Positions 48,776 to 57,963 of a DNA stretch of 64,000 nt are shown here, in pieces (the stretch's first letter is position 1; the number at the start of each line of letters is the position of its first letter). Where the stretch lies: NCBI GenBank assembly GCA_029558955.1, contig JAKQCW010000129.1, positions 1 to 64,000 on the forward strand, in the 5' to 3' direction. Source of the stretch: Chloroflexota bacterium. GTDB lineage: Bacteria; Chloroflexota; Anaerolineae; JAAEKA01. The notes under the pieces were generated by a model. The model saw only the letters and a list, made by a program, of their open reading frames with translations, was not told the DNA's origin and made no database searches. Made by a program: the position numbers and the translations under genes.

Positions 48776-49849
48776 CTAGAGAATCCCCACCTTGCTGTGA
48801 TCGCCCAGCGTCAGTTTGTAGGCCTTGGGCTTGTAGGGCGAGCGGGTCAGCTCCACCTGGCGGCCGATCAAGCTGTCGGCCACGCGCACCGGAATGTCCA
48901 CGATCTGCGAGTGCTCCAGCACGATGCAGTGCTCGATCTCGCTGTCCTCCACCAGACAGTGGTGGTAGATCGACGTGAAGGGGCCCACGTAGGAGTTGAC
49001 GACGCGCGTCCCCTCGCCGATGATGGCCGGGCCGCGCACCACGCTGTTGATGATCTCGGCGCCGGTCTCCACGGTGACATTGTCGCTGACGCGCGAGTCC
49101 TTGTCCACGAAGCCCTTGATCTCGTGGCGCAGCTCCTCCAGCACCTTGTCGTTGGCCGCCAGCATGTCGATGGGCGCGCCGGTGTCGATCCACCAGCCGC
49201 GATGTACGTAGGGATGGACCGCGTAGCCGTTGTCCACCAGCCACTGGATGGCGTCGGTGATCTCCAGCTCGCCGCGCCAGGAAGGCTTGATGGCATGGAC
49301 CGCGTCGAAAACATGGCGATCGAACATGTAGATGCCCACCAGGGCCAGGTCGCTGGGCGGCTCCTTGGGCTTCTCGACCAGGCGCACGATGGAGCCGTCG
49401 TCGGCCACCTCAGCCACGCCATATTGCTCCGGCTTGTCGACCCGCGTCAGCACGATCTGGCTGTTCCAGGCGCTGTGCTCGAACTGGCGGATCAGCGGGC
49501 TGATGCCGCCCTGGATCACGTTGTCCCCCAGGAACATGACAAAGCGATCCTCGCCCAGGAAGTTCTGGCTGATCTTGACGGCATGGGCCAGGCCCAGCGG
49601 CGCGTCCTGGGGGATGAACGTCACCTCGACGCCCCAGCGGCCGCCTCGACCGACCGCCTCGCGCACCTGGCGGGCGTTGTCGTCCACCCCCACCACGATG
49701 CCGATCTCGCTGATGCCAGCATCACGAATCGCCTCGATCACCCGAAACAGCACCGGTTTATTGGCCACCGGCACCAACTGCTTGGCGCTGGTATAGGTCA
49801 ACGGATACAGCCGTGACCCCTTGCCGCCGCTCAAGATGAGACCTTTCAT
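48776..49849 (-). CDS. Long glucose-1-phosphate thymidylyltransferase (RmlA-type) with beta-helix
   Basis: A 357-residue nucleotidyltransferase started at ATG 49849 (AAAGGAAG upstream). The N-terminal SGGKGSRLYPLTYTSAKQL holds the NTP loop of RmlA; FLGDNVIQGG and WIDTGAPIDMLAAN are also family motifs. From about residue 240 there is a left-handed beta-helix with hexapeptide repeats (INSVVRGPAIIGEGTRVVNS, VEDSEIEHCIVLEHSQIVD), which marks the long RmlA group rather than the 290-residue enzyme. It supplies dTDP-glucose for RfbB. A long tandem-repeat region precedes it. Confidence 0.9.
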   Translation of the reverse strand: MKGLILSGGKGSRLYPLTYTSAKQLVPVANKPVLFRVIEAIRDAGISEIGIVVGVDDNARQVREAVGRGGRWGVEVTFIPQDAPLGLAHAVKISQNFLGEDRFVMFLGDNVIQGGISPLIRQFEHSAWNSQIVLTRVDKPEQYGVAEVADDGSIVRLVEKPKEPPSDLALVGIYMFDRHVFDAVHAIKPSWRGELEITDAIQWLVDNGYAVHPYVHRGWWIDTGAPIDMLAANDKVLEELRHEIKGFVDKDSRVSDNVTVETGAEIINSVVRGPAIIGEGTRVVNSYVGPFTSIYHHCLVEDSEIEHCIVLEHSQIVDIPVRVADSLIGRQVELTRSPYKPKAYKLTLGDHSKVGIL

Positions 49850-49887
49850 GGGTTTTTGTCTTCCTTTGTGTTTTGTCTGGTTGATTC

Positions 49888-50393
49888 GTAGTGCGTAATG
49901 CGTGATGCGTAATGCGTAATGCGTGATGCGTAATGCGTAATGCGTGTGCGTGATGCGTGATGCGTGTGCGTAATGCGTGATGCGTGTGCGTGATGCGTGT
50001 GCGTGATGCGTGTGCGTGATGCGTGATGCGAAATGCGTGATGCGAAATGCGTGATGCGAAATGCGTGATGCGTGATGCGCGTGCGTGGTGCGTGGTGCGT
50101 GGTGCCCGTGCGTAATGCGTAACCCATCACGCGCAACCCGCAACCCAGACACAACCCTCACCATTCCGGTTACGCATTACGCATCACGCATTACGCACCA
50201 CGCGCAACCCGCAACCCAGACACAACTCTCACCATTCCGGTTACGCATTACGCACCACGCGCAACCCGCAACCCAGACACAACTCTCACCATTCCGGTTA
50301 CGCATTACGCATTACGAGTGACGCACCGCGCCACCCAGAAACGCCTCACACACGCACACTCCAGGTTACGAGTTACGAGTTACGAGTTACGCT
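49888..50393. repeat. Heptamer repeat region with opposed halves
   Basis: From 49888 to about 50122 the sequence is TGCGTAA/TGCGTGA heptamers; from about 50123 to 50333 the complementary TTACGCA/ATCACGC type, including three copies of a unit beginning GCGCAACCCGCAACCCAGAC (50131, 50202, 50259; spacing 71 and 57). TTACGAG heptamers follow at 50364-50393. The opposite halves could pair over hundreds of bases. There is no gene in this 546-base gap. Confidence 0.95.
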
Positions 50394-50395
50394 CT

Positions 50396-51040
50396 CTACA
50401 TCCCTGCCCCGTCCGCCACGTTGTTCAGCACTACGCCGATGATGTGGGCGTTGACCTTTTCCAGCGCCTCTTTGGCGCGGCGGGCGTTGTCGCGCTTGGT
50501 CTGGCCGGCGTTGAGCACCAGGATCACCCCATCCACCTTGGTGGCCAGCACTGAGGCGTCGGCCACAGCCGCGGCCGGCGGCGCATCCACCAAGACCAGG
50601 TCTGCCTGTTCGGCCAGCTCAGCCATGATCTCGTCCAGCCGGCGCGTGGCCAGCACCTGCGATGGGCTGACCGGCAGCGGCCCGCTGGTCAGAATCTGAA
50701 GGCCGGGCGCCGTACTGCAGGCCTGCAGCGCGGCCGTGACCGTTTGCTTGCCGGCCACCACGCTGGTCAGGCCCCCATCGTTGGACAGGCCAAACAGCTC
50801 ATGTTGCTGCGGCTGACGCAGGTCACAGTCCATCAAGACGACCCGCTGTCCCATCTGCGCGGCCACCACGGCCAGGTTAGCCAGGGTCAGCGACTTGCCT
50901 TCGCCCGATCCGGCCGAGGTCGCCAGCAGCTTGTGCAGCGGCTGCTCCTGGCTGGAAAAGGAAAGGTTGATGTAGAGCGAACGATAGGCCTCAGCCACAT
51001 TCGAGCGCGGGTCGGTCAGGGTGATCAACTGTTGGGTCAT
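50396..51040 (-). CDS. CpsD/CapB-type BY-kinase
   Basis: A 214-residue P-loop ATPase of the bacterial tyrosine kinase family. Walker A is TSAGSGEGKSLTLANLA, Walker A' VVLMDCDLRQPQ and Walker B LVLVDAPP. The N-terminal NVAEAYRSLYINLSF is the activation motif. The C-terminus stops at VADGAGM and has no tyrosine cluster, so autophosphorylation control as in CpsD may be absent. It would act with the Wzz-like membrane proteins 51122 and 51917 to control polymer length. Confidence 0.88.
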   Translation of the reverse strand: MTQQLITLTDPRSNVAEAYRSLYINLSFSSQEQPLHKLLATSAGSGEGKSLTLANLAVVAAQMGQRVVLMDCDLRQPQQHELFGLSNDGGLTSVVAGKQTVTAALQACSTAPGLQILTSGPLPVSPSQVLATRRLDEIMAELAEQADLVLVDAPPAAAVADASVLATKVDGVILVLNAGQTKRDNARRAKEALEKVNAHIIGVVLNNVADGAGM

Positions 51041-51121
51041 GATGAACCTTTATCGTCAGAGCCCGCGGATGCCCGGCGGATGGTTGCCGACCAACGACGC
51101 GTTCTGCGGGACTCCAGAAAT

Positions 51122-51835
51122 CTATGCGGCTGGCGAGGGTGCGGCTTTCTGGCTGCGCTTGCCGCTGCGCGCCGGCTGGCTGGCTTCGGCGGGAATCGTC
51201 CCCAGCACGGCCACCCCCAGGCTGCGCTCCACCGCGGCCGGCGTGCGCAGGATGTCCGCCTCCAGCCACTCCAGGGCGAAGACGATCAACAAACCGAGCA
51301 GCGCGCCCAGCACCAGGCCGGCGATCGCGTTCAGCAGCGGCTTGGGCTTGAACAAGGGCGCGTCGATGACATCATCCACCAGCTTGACCTCGATGCGGTC
51401 GGCCTTGTCCTGCTGTTGATAATAGGCGTTGCGCTCGTCGATGAACTGATTGGCAAAGGCCATGGCAATGGTGACTGCCACGGCCGGCTCCTGATCCTCA
51501 GCCGCGATTTCGATCAGGAACTGGTCGCCCACCGGGTTGACCTCGACCTTGCTCAGCAGGTCGTAGGTGGACATGTCAAGCTGCGCCCGGTCGATGACCT
51601 GGCGGGCGGTCTTGTGCGTCTTGATGTTGACGGCGAAGTTGCGCAGCAGTTCCTTGGCCGTGCTGCCCAGCCCCCAGTCGGGGCGGGCCGGCAACACGCT
51701 GACCGACACCTTCGCCTTGTAGGTCGGCGTTTGCACCTGGCTGATCGCAAAGGCCAGGCCGGCCGCCAGCAACGCCAGCACGATGATGATCCAGCCACGC
51801 TTGCGCAGAATTTTCAGGTAATCTCGTATCTCCAT
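51122..51835 (-). CDS. Wzz-type chain-length determinant protein
   Basis: A 237-residue membrane protein. An N-terminal helix (residues about 15-33, IIIVLALLAAGLAFAI) and a C-terminal helix (NAIAGLVLGALLGLLIVFA, about residue 168-188) flank a periplasmic-type domain, the Wzz plan. The tail has a short cytoplasmic stretch with GTIPAEASQPARSGKRSQ, a possible kinase docking site. It is 81 bases from the BY-kinase gene. Together they form the split BY-kinase system. Confidence 0.85.
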   Translation of the reverse strand: MEIRDYLKILRKRGWIIIVLALLAAGLAFAISQVQTPTYKAKVSVSVLPARPDWGLGSTAKELLRNFAVNIKTHKTARQVIDRAQLDMSTYDLLSKVEVNPVGDQFLIEIAAEDQEPAVAVTIAMAFANQFIDERNAYYQQQDKADRIEVKLVDDVIDAPLFKPKPLLNAIAGLVLGALLGLLIVFALEWLEADILRTPAAVERSLGVAVLGTIPAEASQPARSGKRSQKAAPSPAA

Positions 51836-51916
51836 AGCCTGTCTCCATTCACTCCGTCGGGCGCCATTGTACCACAGGTCATAAATGAAAGGTGAAACGG
51901 AATGCGCAAAGGGCGC

Positions 51917-52612
51917 TCAGCCGTCCCGTCGCTTCCGCCGCGGGATCTCCCCCACCACCCGCAACCCCATTTGCTCGATATCCGCCCGGCCGCGCACCCG
52001 GTCATCCAGATAGTCGGCCAGAAAAGCCAGGGCGACGCCGGCCGCCAGGGCCAGCAGCAGGCGCAGAGGAAACTCCAGCCGTTGGCGCAGGCCGGGGCCG
52101 ATCTCGCCCACGCCGCCCCGGTTGACCAGGTAGGCGGCGCCGTTTTGGGCAAAGAGGCGGGGCATGAACACGGCGGCGTCCTCTTTCAGCGTGGCCGCCA
52201 CTGCGTCGGCGATCGCGTCCAACTCCTGCGCATTGCCCCAGGTGATGCCCACATTCAGGATGCGGTGCAGCTTGCCGGCCTGGGTCGAGCCTTGCAGCGC
52301 GCCGGGGGGCAGGGTGATCCCCTCAGCCTGCAAGCGCCGGCTGACAGCCGCGGCGAACTCGCTGCCCCTCACCACCTCGGCCAGGTCGTCGATCAGATAC
52401 TCGCTGGCCAGCGCGGTGTAGTAGGCTTCCTCGCCGTTGGCCGGGTTCTGGGGCTGCACGCCCACGCTGAAGCTGAGCGATGTGGCATAGGCGGCCGGCC
52501 GCGCTTGCCAGGGCCGCTGCGTCGCCAGCGTCAAGGCCGCGGTCAGCAGCACCGTCAACAGTGGAATCCACCACCAACGGCGGAGGATGGCCCAATAGTG
52601 TCGTAGTTCCAT
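51917..52612 (-). CDS. Second Wzz-like membrane protein
   Basis: A 231-residue protein with the same two-helix plan: helix one at residues about 15-31 (IPLLTVLLTAALTLA) and a second near 185-201 (LLLALAAGVALAFLA), with an Arg-rich tail. The outer domain is clearly different from the first Wzz-like protein. The two may form mixed oligomers. No ribosome-binding site is obvious in front of the ATG. Confidence 0.75.
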   Translation of the reverse strand: MELRHYWAILRRWWWIPLLTVLLTAALTLATQRPWQARPAAYATSLSFSVGVQPQNPANGEEAYYTALASEYLIDDLAEVVRGSEFAAAVSRRLQAEGITLPPGALQGSTQAGKLHRILNVGITWGNAQELDAIADAVAATLKEDAAVFMPRLFAQNGAAYLVNRGGVGEIGPGLRQRLEFPLRLLLALAAGVALAFLADYLDDRVRGRADIEQMGLRVVGEIPRRKRRDG

Positions 52613-52670
52613 GGAAGTTACCGGGCGCCGAAGCGGGTCATGCGGCGCCTGTGACGGGCGCGGTCAGGCG

Positions 52671-53057
52671 TCAGAAATCGATCTCGATCTCTTGCAGCCG
52701 GCTGGCCTGCTCGGCCTTGCGGCCGCGGGCCTCCACCAGCTCCAGGCGGGCGTCGATCAGGGCGCGGGCGGCCAGCAGCAGCTCGCGCTCGGCGCCGCGC
52801 ATGTGCAGCCAGAACTCGTCGTTCAGGCCCGCACCGCGCAGGTAGGCGCGTAGGCCGGCCAAACCCTCGGCCAGCCAGCCGTTGAGCGAGAAGTCGTCGT
52901 TCTCCAGGCCGGCCGAACTGGCCCAGGGGGCGTCGAACAGGCGCTGCCAGGGATCGTCGTCGGCTGCATGGCTGCTCCGGCCGGCCTCGGCCTGGGCGCG
53001 CTGCTCGGCCTCGGCCTCCAGTTGGGCGATGCGGGCGCGGATCTCTTCGCTGATCAT
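52671..53057 (-). CDS. Small helical protein of unknown function
   Basis: A 128-residue protein starting at ATG 53057. The first 35 residues are a charged helix (EEIRARIAQLEAEAEQRAQA), likely coiled coil, followed by a DDPWQRLFDAPWASSAGLEN region and a second long helix (ELLLAARALIDARLELVEA). It begins four bases after the methyltransferase gene stops, so it is in the same operon. I do not recognise a family. Confidence 0.6.
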   Translation of the reverse strand: MISEEIRARIAQLEAEAEQRAQAEAGRSSHAADDDPWQRLFDAPWASSAGLENDDFSLNGWLAEGLAGLRAYLRGAGLNDEFWLHMRGAERELLLAARALIDARLELVEARGRKAEQASRLQEIEIDF

Positions 53058-53061
53058 GCGC

Positions 53062-53847
53062 CTACCTTTCGGAGCGCAGCGGGTTATGGCCCGCGCGCTC
53101 GGCGATGCACAGAATCGAGGTGCCAATGGGCAGCGAGACGCGCTTCATCAGGCTGGCTTCGACCTTGCCCACGCCGGTCAGCACGCCGTTCATGCCGGGG
53201 GGCGCCGGCTCCATCTCCACCTGGTAGGCGTCGTCGTCGAAATGCGGCGAGGCCAGCTCCGGCTCGGCCCGGCCGCGGCGGGCCAGAATCAGCCCGGCCG
53301 CCAGGGGGAAGAGCAGGAAGTTGTTGTAGGAGGCCTTCAGCACGTGAAAGCCGTGCTGCGTCAGCTTCTCTTTGAGCTCGGCCCGGGTGTAGCGGCGCTG
53401 ATGCGCGTTGATCACGTCGTTCTGGCTCCACAGCCACATCAGCGCGGGCACGGTGACCAGCAGCTTGCCGCCTGGCTTCAGCACCCGCCGGCACTCGGTG
53501 AAGACGCCGTGTTCGTTGGGCACATGCTCCACCACGTCCAGCAGCGTCACCACGTCGAAGGTCTGGTCGTCGAAGGGCAGGTCGTCGGCGCTGCCCTCCT
53601 GCACGTCCAGGCCGCGCTGCCGCGCCACCTCCAGCGGCTTGCTGTACAGATCGACGCCGGTCACCTGGCCGTAGTGGCTGAGATGATGCACCATGTTGCC
53701 GGCGCCGCAGCCCACATCCAGGATGCGCCGGTTGTTCTGGCCGGCGCCCACGTAGCGGTCCATGTAGCCCAGGATGGCCCGCGTGCGGCTGGCGAACCAC
53801 CAGTGGCGGTCCTCTTCTAAAACAACGGTCATGGGGGTAGATTTCAT
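53062..53847 (-). CDS. SAM-dependent methyltransferase
   Basis: A 261-residue class I methyltransferase. Motif I is RILDVGCGAGNMVHHL, motif II VTLLDVVEHVPNE and the post-motif GGKLLVTVPALMWLW. After the domain there is a hydrophobic segment (NNFLLFPLAAGLILARRG) often seen in the methyltransferases of polysaccharide loci. I start at ATG 53847; ATGs at 53877 and 53832 are alternatives and none has a strong ribosome-binding site. Probable sugar or lipid-linked substrate from context. Confidence 0.85.
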   Translation of the reverse strand: MKSTPMTVVLEEDRHWWFASRTRAILGYMDRYVGAGQNNRRILDVGCGAGNMVHHLSHYGQVTGVDLYSKPLEVARQRGLDVQEGSADDLPFDDQTFDVVTLLDVVEHVPNEHGVFTECRRVLKPGGKLLVTVPALMWLWSQNDVINAHQRRYTRAELKEKLTQHGFHVLKASYNNFLLFPLAAGLILARRGRAEPELASPHFDDDAYQVEMEPAPPGMNGVLTGVGKVEASLMKRVSLPIGTSILCIAERAGHNPLRSER

Positions 53848-53928
53848 CGGCTTTTGTCTTGAGCTGTGAATTGACATTTCCTGCGGCGCCATTGTAGCCC
53901 AGAAAAGCCGGGTTGACAAAGCGCGGGG

Positions 53929-55257
53929 TTAGCCCAGCAACTTCACGGCCTCAGCCAGCACCTGCTCCACGGCGATGTCCCGCACGCAGCCATGCTCCAC
54001 CAGCGCGCCGGCTGGCCAGTCCAGCCGGTTGCAGGGGATGCAGCCCCAGTCCGATGTCAGCGCCACATGGCGGCGCGCGCTGCCCCAGGGGCCGAAGGTG
54101 CGCCGTTCCACCGGGCCGTAGAGGTGAACGGTCGGCGTCCCCATGGCCACAGCCAGGTGCAGTGGGCCGCTGTCCGGGCCGATGGCCAGCGCGCAGCGTC
54201 GATAGAGGGCCGCCAGCGCGCCCAGGCTGGTCTGGCCGGCCAGGGAAAGGGGCGGGAGGGGCAGGGGCGGCCCCTGGGCCAGCAGCGCCAGCACCGGATC
54301 GATCAGCTCTGTCTCGCCGGCCGCGCCGGTGAAGAGCACCTGTGCGCCCATTTCTGTGGCCAGCCGCCGGGCCAGCTCGGCCCAGGCAGCCGTGCGCCAG
54401 CGTTTGACGGCCGCGCCGCTGCCGGGGTGGATGGCGACCAGCGGCCGAGCGGTGGCCGGCAGCAGCGCCGCGGCCGCGGCCTCATCCTCGGCCGAGGGCG
54501 CAAAGTGCAGCCGCCACTGGCTGCCGAAGTCGTCGTCGCCCCTGCGCCGCCCCGGCGGGCTGCCGGCTGACAGGCGTTCGCTGACCAGCGACAGCCATTC
54601 GCCGGTGACCGATGGCTGATCGCCGGGCGCCGCCAGCGGGCCGCTTCCCCCCGCCGCCAACGCCAGCGCCAGGTTCTGCACCACCTCATGTCGCCCCACC
54701 ACGTAGGGGATCGCCCGCGTCAAGAAAGGCTGCACTTCGGCGATGGCGTAGCCCAGCCGCTGGGGAATGCCCGCGGCCGCCGCCAGCCAGGCCCCCCACC
54801 AGTGATCGAAGCGCAGCACCAGCGCCAGATCGAAACGCAGGGCCGCCAGCCGCCGCGCCTCTGTCTGCAAAAGCCGGTAGGGCGCCAGCGGGTTAGCCTT
54901 GGGCTGGCGGGTGAAGCCGGGAAAGGGGCAGGTCAGCAGCTCGTCCAGGTCCTGATTGCCGGCCAGCACCGCCTCGCCCCACGGCCCCACCAGGCCGGCG
55001 ATGTGCGCCTGGGGAAAGCTGGCGCGCAGCAAGTGCAGGGCCGGCGTGGCAAAGAGCAGATCCCCCAGATGATCGGGACGGATGATCAGAATGCGGCGGG
55101 GCGGGTTGGCTGCTTCCGGGCCGCCGTAGCGCTTGCCCCATGCGTGTAGCAGTCGCAGCCGGGCCGTCTGCCGCTGGCTGCGCCCGCTGCGGGCCATGGC
55201 CTGGCGATGCTGCTCGGCCAGCGCTCGTCGTTGCGCCGGGGGTGTGATTTCTTCCAT
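53929..55257 (-). CDS. GT9 (heptosyltransferase-like) glycosyltransferase
   Basis: A 442-residue family 9 glycosyltransferase. After an extra N-terminal helix (about 50 residues) the domain begins RRILIIRPDHLGDLLFATPALHLLR, the ADP-heptose:LPS motif, and later has PLVAIHPGSGAAVKRW and GPDSGPLHLAVAMGTPTV in the nucleotide-sugar-binding half. Chloroflexota lack LPS heptose as far as known, so the sugar is more likely another one; this is inference. The start is ATG 55257. Confidence 0.88.
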   Translation of the reverse strand: MEEITPPAQRRALAEQHRQAMARSGRSQRQTARLRLLHAWGKRYGGPEAANPPRRILIIRPDHLGDLLFATPALHLLRASFPQAHIAGLVGPWGEAVLAGNQDLDELLTCPFPGFTRQPKANPLAPYRLLQTEARRLAALRFDLALVLRFDHWWGAWLAAAAGIPQRLGYAIAEVQPFLTRAIPYVVGRHEVVQNLALALAAGGSGPLAAPGDQPSVTGEWLSLVSERLSAGSPPGRRRGDDDFGSQWRLHFAPSAEDEAAAAALLPATARPLVAIHPGSGAAVKRWRTAAWAELARRLATEMGAQVLFTGAAGETELIDPVLALLAQGPPLPLPPLSLAGQTSLGALAALYRRCALAIGPDSGPLHLAVAMGTPTVHLYGPVERRTFGPWGSARRHVALTSDWGCIPCNRLDWPAGALVEHGCVRDIAVEQVLAEAVKLLG

Positions 55258-55285
55258 GCCAGAGGTGCAACTTCAGTCGTTGATT

Positions 55286-55419
55286 GTCTCACGCCAAGCC
55301 ATCTGCCCTTTGCGGTCTTTGCGCCTTGGCGTGAGACCCAGACCGCGTCGCAGAGACGCCATCTGCCCTTTGCGGCCTTTGCGCCTTGGCGTGAGACCAA
55401 AACCGCGCCGCAGAGACGC
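55286..55419. repeat. 60-bp tandem repeat, two copies
   Basis: CATCTGCCCTTTGCGG and CGCCTTGGCGTGAGAC recur at an exact 60-bp spacing (55300 and 55360). A preceding half copy CTCACGCCAAG at 55288 is complementary to CTTGGCGTGAG, so each block can form a hairpin. It fills the gap between the GT9 and GT4 genes. Confidence 0.85.
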
Positions 55420-55425
55420 CAGCTT

Positions 55426-56724
55426 TCAGGAATCCCCGTTCACGCCCAGCTCGCGGTAGACCGCCTTCAGCCGGGGCGTGATGGCCGGCCAACCGTAGTT
55501 CGCTTCCACAAAGCGCCGGCCAGCGTCGCCCAACTGGGCGCGCCGGGCCGGGTCGCGCAGCAGCGCGGTCACGGCCTGGGCGAAGCCAGGTGCGTCGTCG
55601 GCGAAGAGCGCCTCCCGGCCGTCGGTCAGGGGAATCCCTTCACACCCCAGCCGGGTGGAAACCAGGCCGCGGCGCATAGCCATCGCCTCCAGCACCTTGA
55701 GTCGCGTGCCGCCGCCTATGCGCAGGGGAACCACATAGACCGCAGCCGCGGCGATGTGGGCGCGGATGTCGGGCACGAAGCCGGTCACCGTGACGCCGGG
55801 CAGCCGGGCCAGCTCCTGCACCCGCGCATGCGGCGCCTTGCCCACGATCACGAAGGTCGCGTCGTCCACCTCGCGCCGCACCAGCGGCAGCACCTCCTGG
55901 GCGAACCAGGCCACCGCGTCCACGTTGGGCCGGAAGTCCATCTTGCCGGTGAACACCAGCGCGTTGGGGCCGTAGTCAGGCGCTTGCGCATCGTTGGCCC
56001 GCTGATAGGCCGCGTAGTAGTCCAGATCGACGCCGTTGGGGATCACGGTGATGTTCAGCTTGGGATCAAGGTGCAGCAGCGCCTCGCGGTCAGCCTCAGA
56101 GACGGCGATCACCCGGTCAGCCCGCTGGCAGATCTGTCGCTCATAGCGGCGCAGCTTGTCCCACTGCACCAGCGAGTAGGCGGCCGCGTGCCAGCGGTTC
56201 GGCTTGAGCCGGTCTGTCTCCCAGGCCCGTTGCTGCAAGACATATTCGGCGTTATGGTTGTCGAACACCAGGCGCGGCCGGCCGATGGGGATGGTCGGCA
56301 GGTCGTCCTTCTGCTGGGCGTTGCGCCAGAGCGGATGCTGCAAGAGCCACAGGCCGTAGGGCGCCATCTCGATTCCCTCGATCTGCACCACATCGTAGCG
56401 GTAACGTTCCAGCAACATGCCCAGCCGGGCCTGGAAGGTTTCGGACGCCAGCCGCAGGCCCATGTCAGGCGAGGGCGAGGTCAGGGTCGTGAGAACCCGG
56501 TTGAGCAGGGAGCGGGGCGCGGGCGAGGGGGTCGCCTCGATCACTGAACAGAAATGGGGCAGCGGCGAGTTGCCCGGCGGGTTGTCGGCGCTCTCCTGAA
56601 AGCAGAGCAGGTGAATCTCATACTCCCCGGCCAGGTTGGCCAGCAGGTTGTAGTTGCGAATCGTCGTGCCCTGATGCGGCGGGTAGGGCACCTGAGGGGT
56701 CAGAAAGAGCAGGCGGCCGGTCAT
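55426..56724 (-). CDS. GT4 glycosyltransferase
   Basis: A 432-residue protein. The N-terminal half begins LLFLTPQVPYPPHQGTTIRN, as in TIGR03087-type sugar transferases of polysaccharide loci; the C-half has VFTGKMDFRPNVDAVAWF and PLRIGGGTRLKVLEAMAM, the GT4 donor-sugar motif with its Glu. Cytoplasmic, no membrane helix. Its stop precedes the repeat block and its start overlaps the next gene by four bases (56721-56724). Confidence 0.9.
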   Translation of the reverse strand: MTGRLLFLTPQVPYPPHQGTTIRNYNLLANLAGEYEIHLLCFQESADNPPGNSPLPHFCSVIEATPSPAPRSLLNRVLTTLTSPSPDMGLRLASETFQARLGMLLERYRYDVVQIEGIEMAPYGLWLLQHPLWRNAQQKDDLPTIPIGRPRLVFDNHNAEYVLQQRAWETDRLKPNRWHAAAYSLVQWDKLRRYERQICQRADRVIAVSEADREALLHLDPKLNITVIPNGVDLDYYAAYQRANDAQAPDYGPNALVFTGKMDFRPNVDAVAWFAQEVLPLVRREVDDATFVIVGKAPHARVQELARLPGVTVTGFVPDIRAHIAAAAVYVVPLRIGGGTRLKVLEAMAMRRGLVSTRLGCEGIPLTDGREALFADDAPGFAQAVTALLRDPARRAQLGDAGRRFVEANYGWPAITPRLKAVYRELGVNGDS

Positions 56725-57866
56725 GAGGCGCCCCCGCTCTGGCCGAAGGCGCGCCGGTAGACCGCCAGCGTCTCCTCGGCCGTGCGTTCCCAGGAGAAGG
56801 TGCGGGCGCGGGCCAGGCCCTTGGCGCGCAGGCTGGCGCTCAGCGTCTCGTCGGTCAACACCCGCTGCAAGGCCACGGCCAGCTCTTCATCGCTGTTGGG
56901 ATCGATCAACAGCGCCGCGTCCCCCACCACCTCCGGCAAGCTGGAGACGTTGGAGACCACCACCGGCGTGCCGCAGGCCATGGCCTCCAGCGGCGTCAGG
57001 CCAAAGCCTTCGTACAGGGCGGGATGGGCCAGGCAGCTCGCCAGGTTGTAGAGGCTGGCCAGGTCGCCGTTGGGCACGCGTCCGAGGAAAGTGACATGGC
57101 GCTGCAAGTCCAACTGCTCGACCGTCTCGAAGATCTGATCGGACAGCCAGCCGGTGGCGCCGGCCAGCACCAGGCCCGCCTCGACCTTGTAGGCATCCAG
57201 CAGCCGGCGGTAGGCGCGCAACAGGGTGACGATGTTCTTGCGCGGCTCGATGGTGCTGACGAAGAGGATGAACTGATCGGGCAGGGGGTATTTGCCGCGC
57301 AGCGCGGCCAGCGCCTCGGCCCGCTCCATCGGCCGGTAGAGCGGGTCGGCGGCCTCGTAGACCACGGTGATCTTCTCGGCCGGCGCGCCCAGCAGCTTCA
57401 CCATGTCGTTCTTGGTGCTTTCCGAGACGGCGATGATGTGATCGGCCCGTTCCACCGCCGCCTCCACCTGGCCGTAGTAGCGGGCGCTATCCTCGGTCAG
57501 GAAGTGCGGCCAGCGCAGAAAGGCCAGATCGTGGACGGTGATCACCGACTTGAAGCCGCTCAGGCGCAGCGGCGGGATGAAATCGGTGCTGTGCAACAAA
57601 TCGATCTTGAGCCGGCGCAGCGTAGGGCGAAGCTTGAATTCCACGGCCAGCGCGCCTTGCTCCCAGCGGTGATGGCTGGGGGTCCAGATGCCCAGACGCT
57701 GCACGTGCGGCTCAGCCACGAGGACGCGCTGATCCTTGCGACTCTGCAACAGCAGGTACTGATTGGCCTGATCCAGGCGCGCCAAAGCCTGGGCCAGATG
57801 CACAGCATACTGGCCAATGCCCGCGCTGGTATAGTGAGCAATACGAGCGTCGATCGCGATACGCAT
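56721..57866 (-). CDS. GT4 (mannosyltransferase-like) glycosyltransferase
   Basis: A 381-residue GT-B enzyme, first gene of the minus-strand operon. RIAIDARIAHYTSAGIGQYA is the N-terminal loop; VHDLAFLRWPHF and the SESTKND strand follow, and the donor site is HPALYEGFGLTPLEAMACG with the ExF motif. Start is ATG 57866. It is led by a promoter at 57964 and a terminator-like hairpin at 57911, so expression may be attenuated. It overlaps the following GT4 gene by four bases. Confidence 0.92.
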   Translation of the reverse strand: MRIAIDARIAHYTSAGIGQYAVHLAQALARLDQANQYLLLQSRKDQRVLVAEPHVQRLGIWTPSHHRWEQGALAVEFKLRPTLRRLKIDLLHSTDFIPPLRLSGFKSVITVHDLAFLRWPHFLTEDSARYYGQVEAAVERADHIIAVSESTKNDMVKLLGAPAEKITVVYEAADPLYRPMERAEALAALRGKYPLPDQFILFVSTIEPRKNIVTLLRAYRRLLDAYKVEAGLVLAGATGWLSDQIFETVEQLDLQRHVTFLGRVPNGDLASLYNLASCLAHPALYEGFGLTPLEAMACGTPVVVSNVSSLPEVVGDAALLIDPNSDEELAVALQRVLTDETLSASLRAKGLARARTFSWERTAEETLAVYRRAFGQSGGAS

Positions 57867-57910
57867 GTCGGACAACGGTATGTCAGGGGAAAGCAAGATC
57901 AAGACCCAAT

Positions 57911-57942
57911 AAAAAAACCTCCATACCCGGCAAGCATGGAGG
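57911..57942 (-). terminator. Intrinsic terminator in a leader
   Basis: On the minus strand CCTCCAT-GCTTGCCGGGT-ATGGAGG is followed by seven T. It lies between the promoter at 57964 and the GT4 start at 57866, so it could stop a short leader RNA. Confidence 0.7.
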
Positions 57943-57963
57943 CTACAGCGCCTAACTTGCGCT

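Noticed and set aside
47471-49816. A 781-codon plus-strand open frame
   Set aside because: Antisense to rfbB, an unknown gene and the thymidylyltransferase gene, all better supported.
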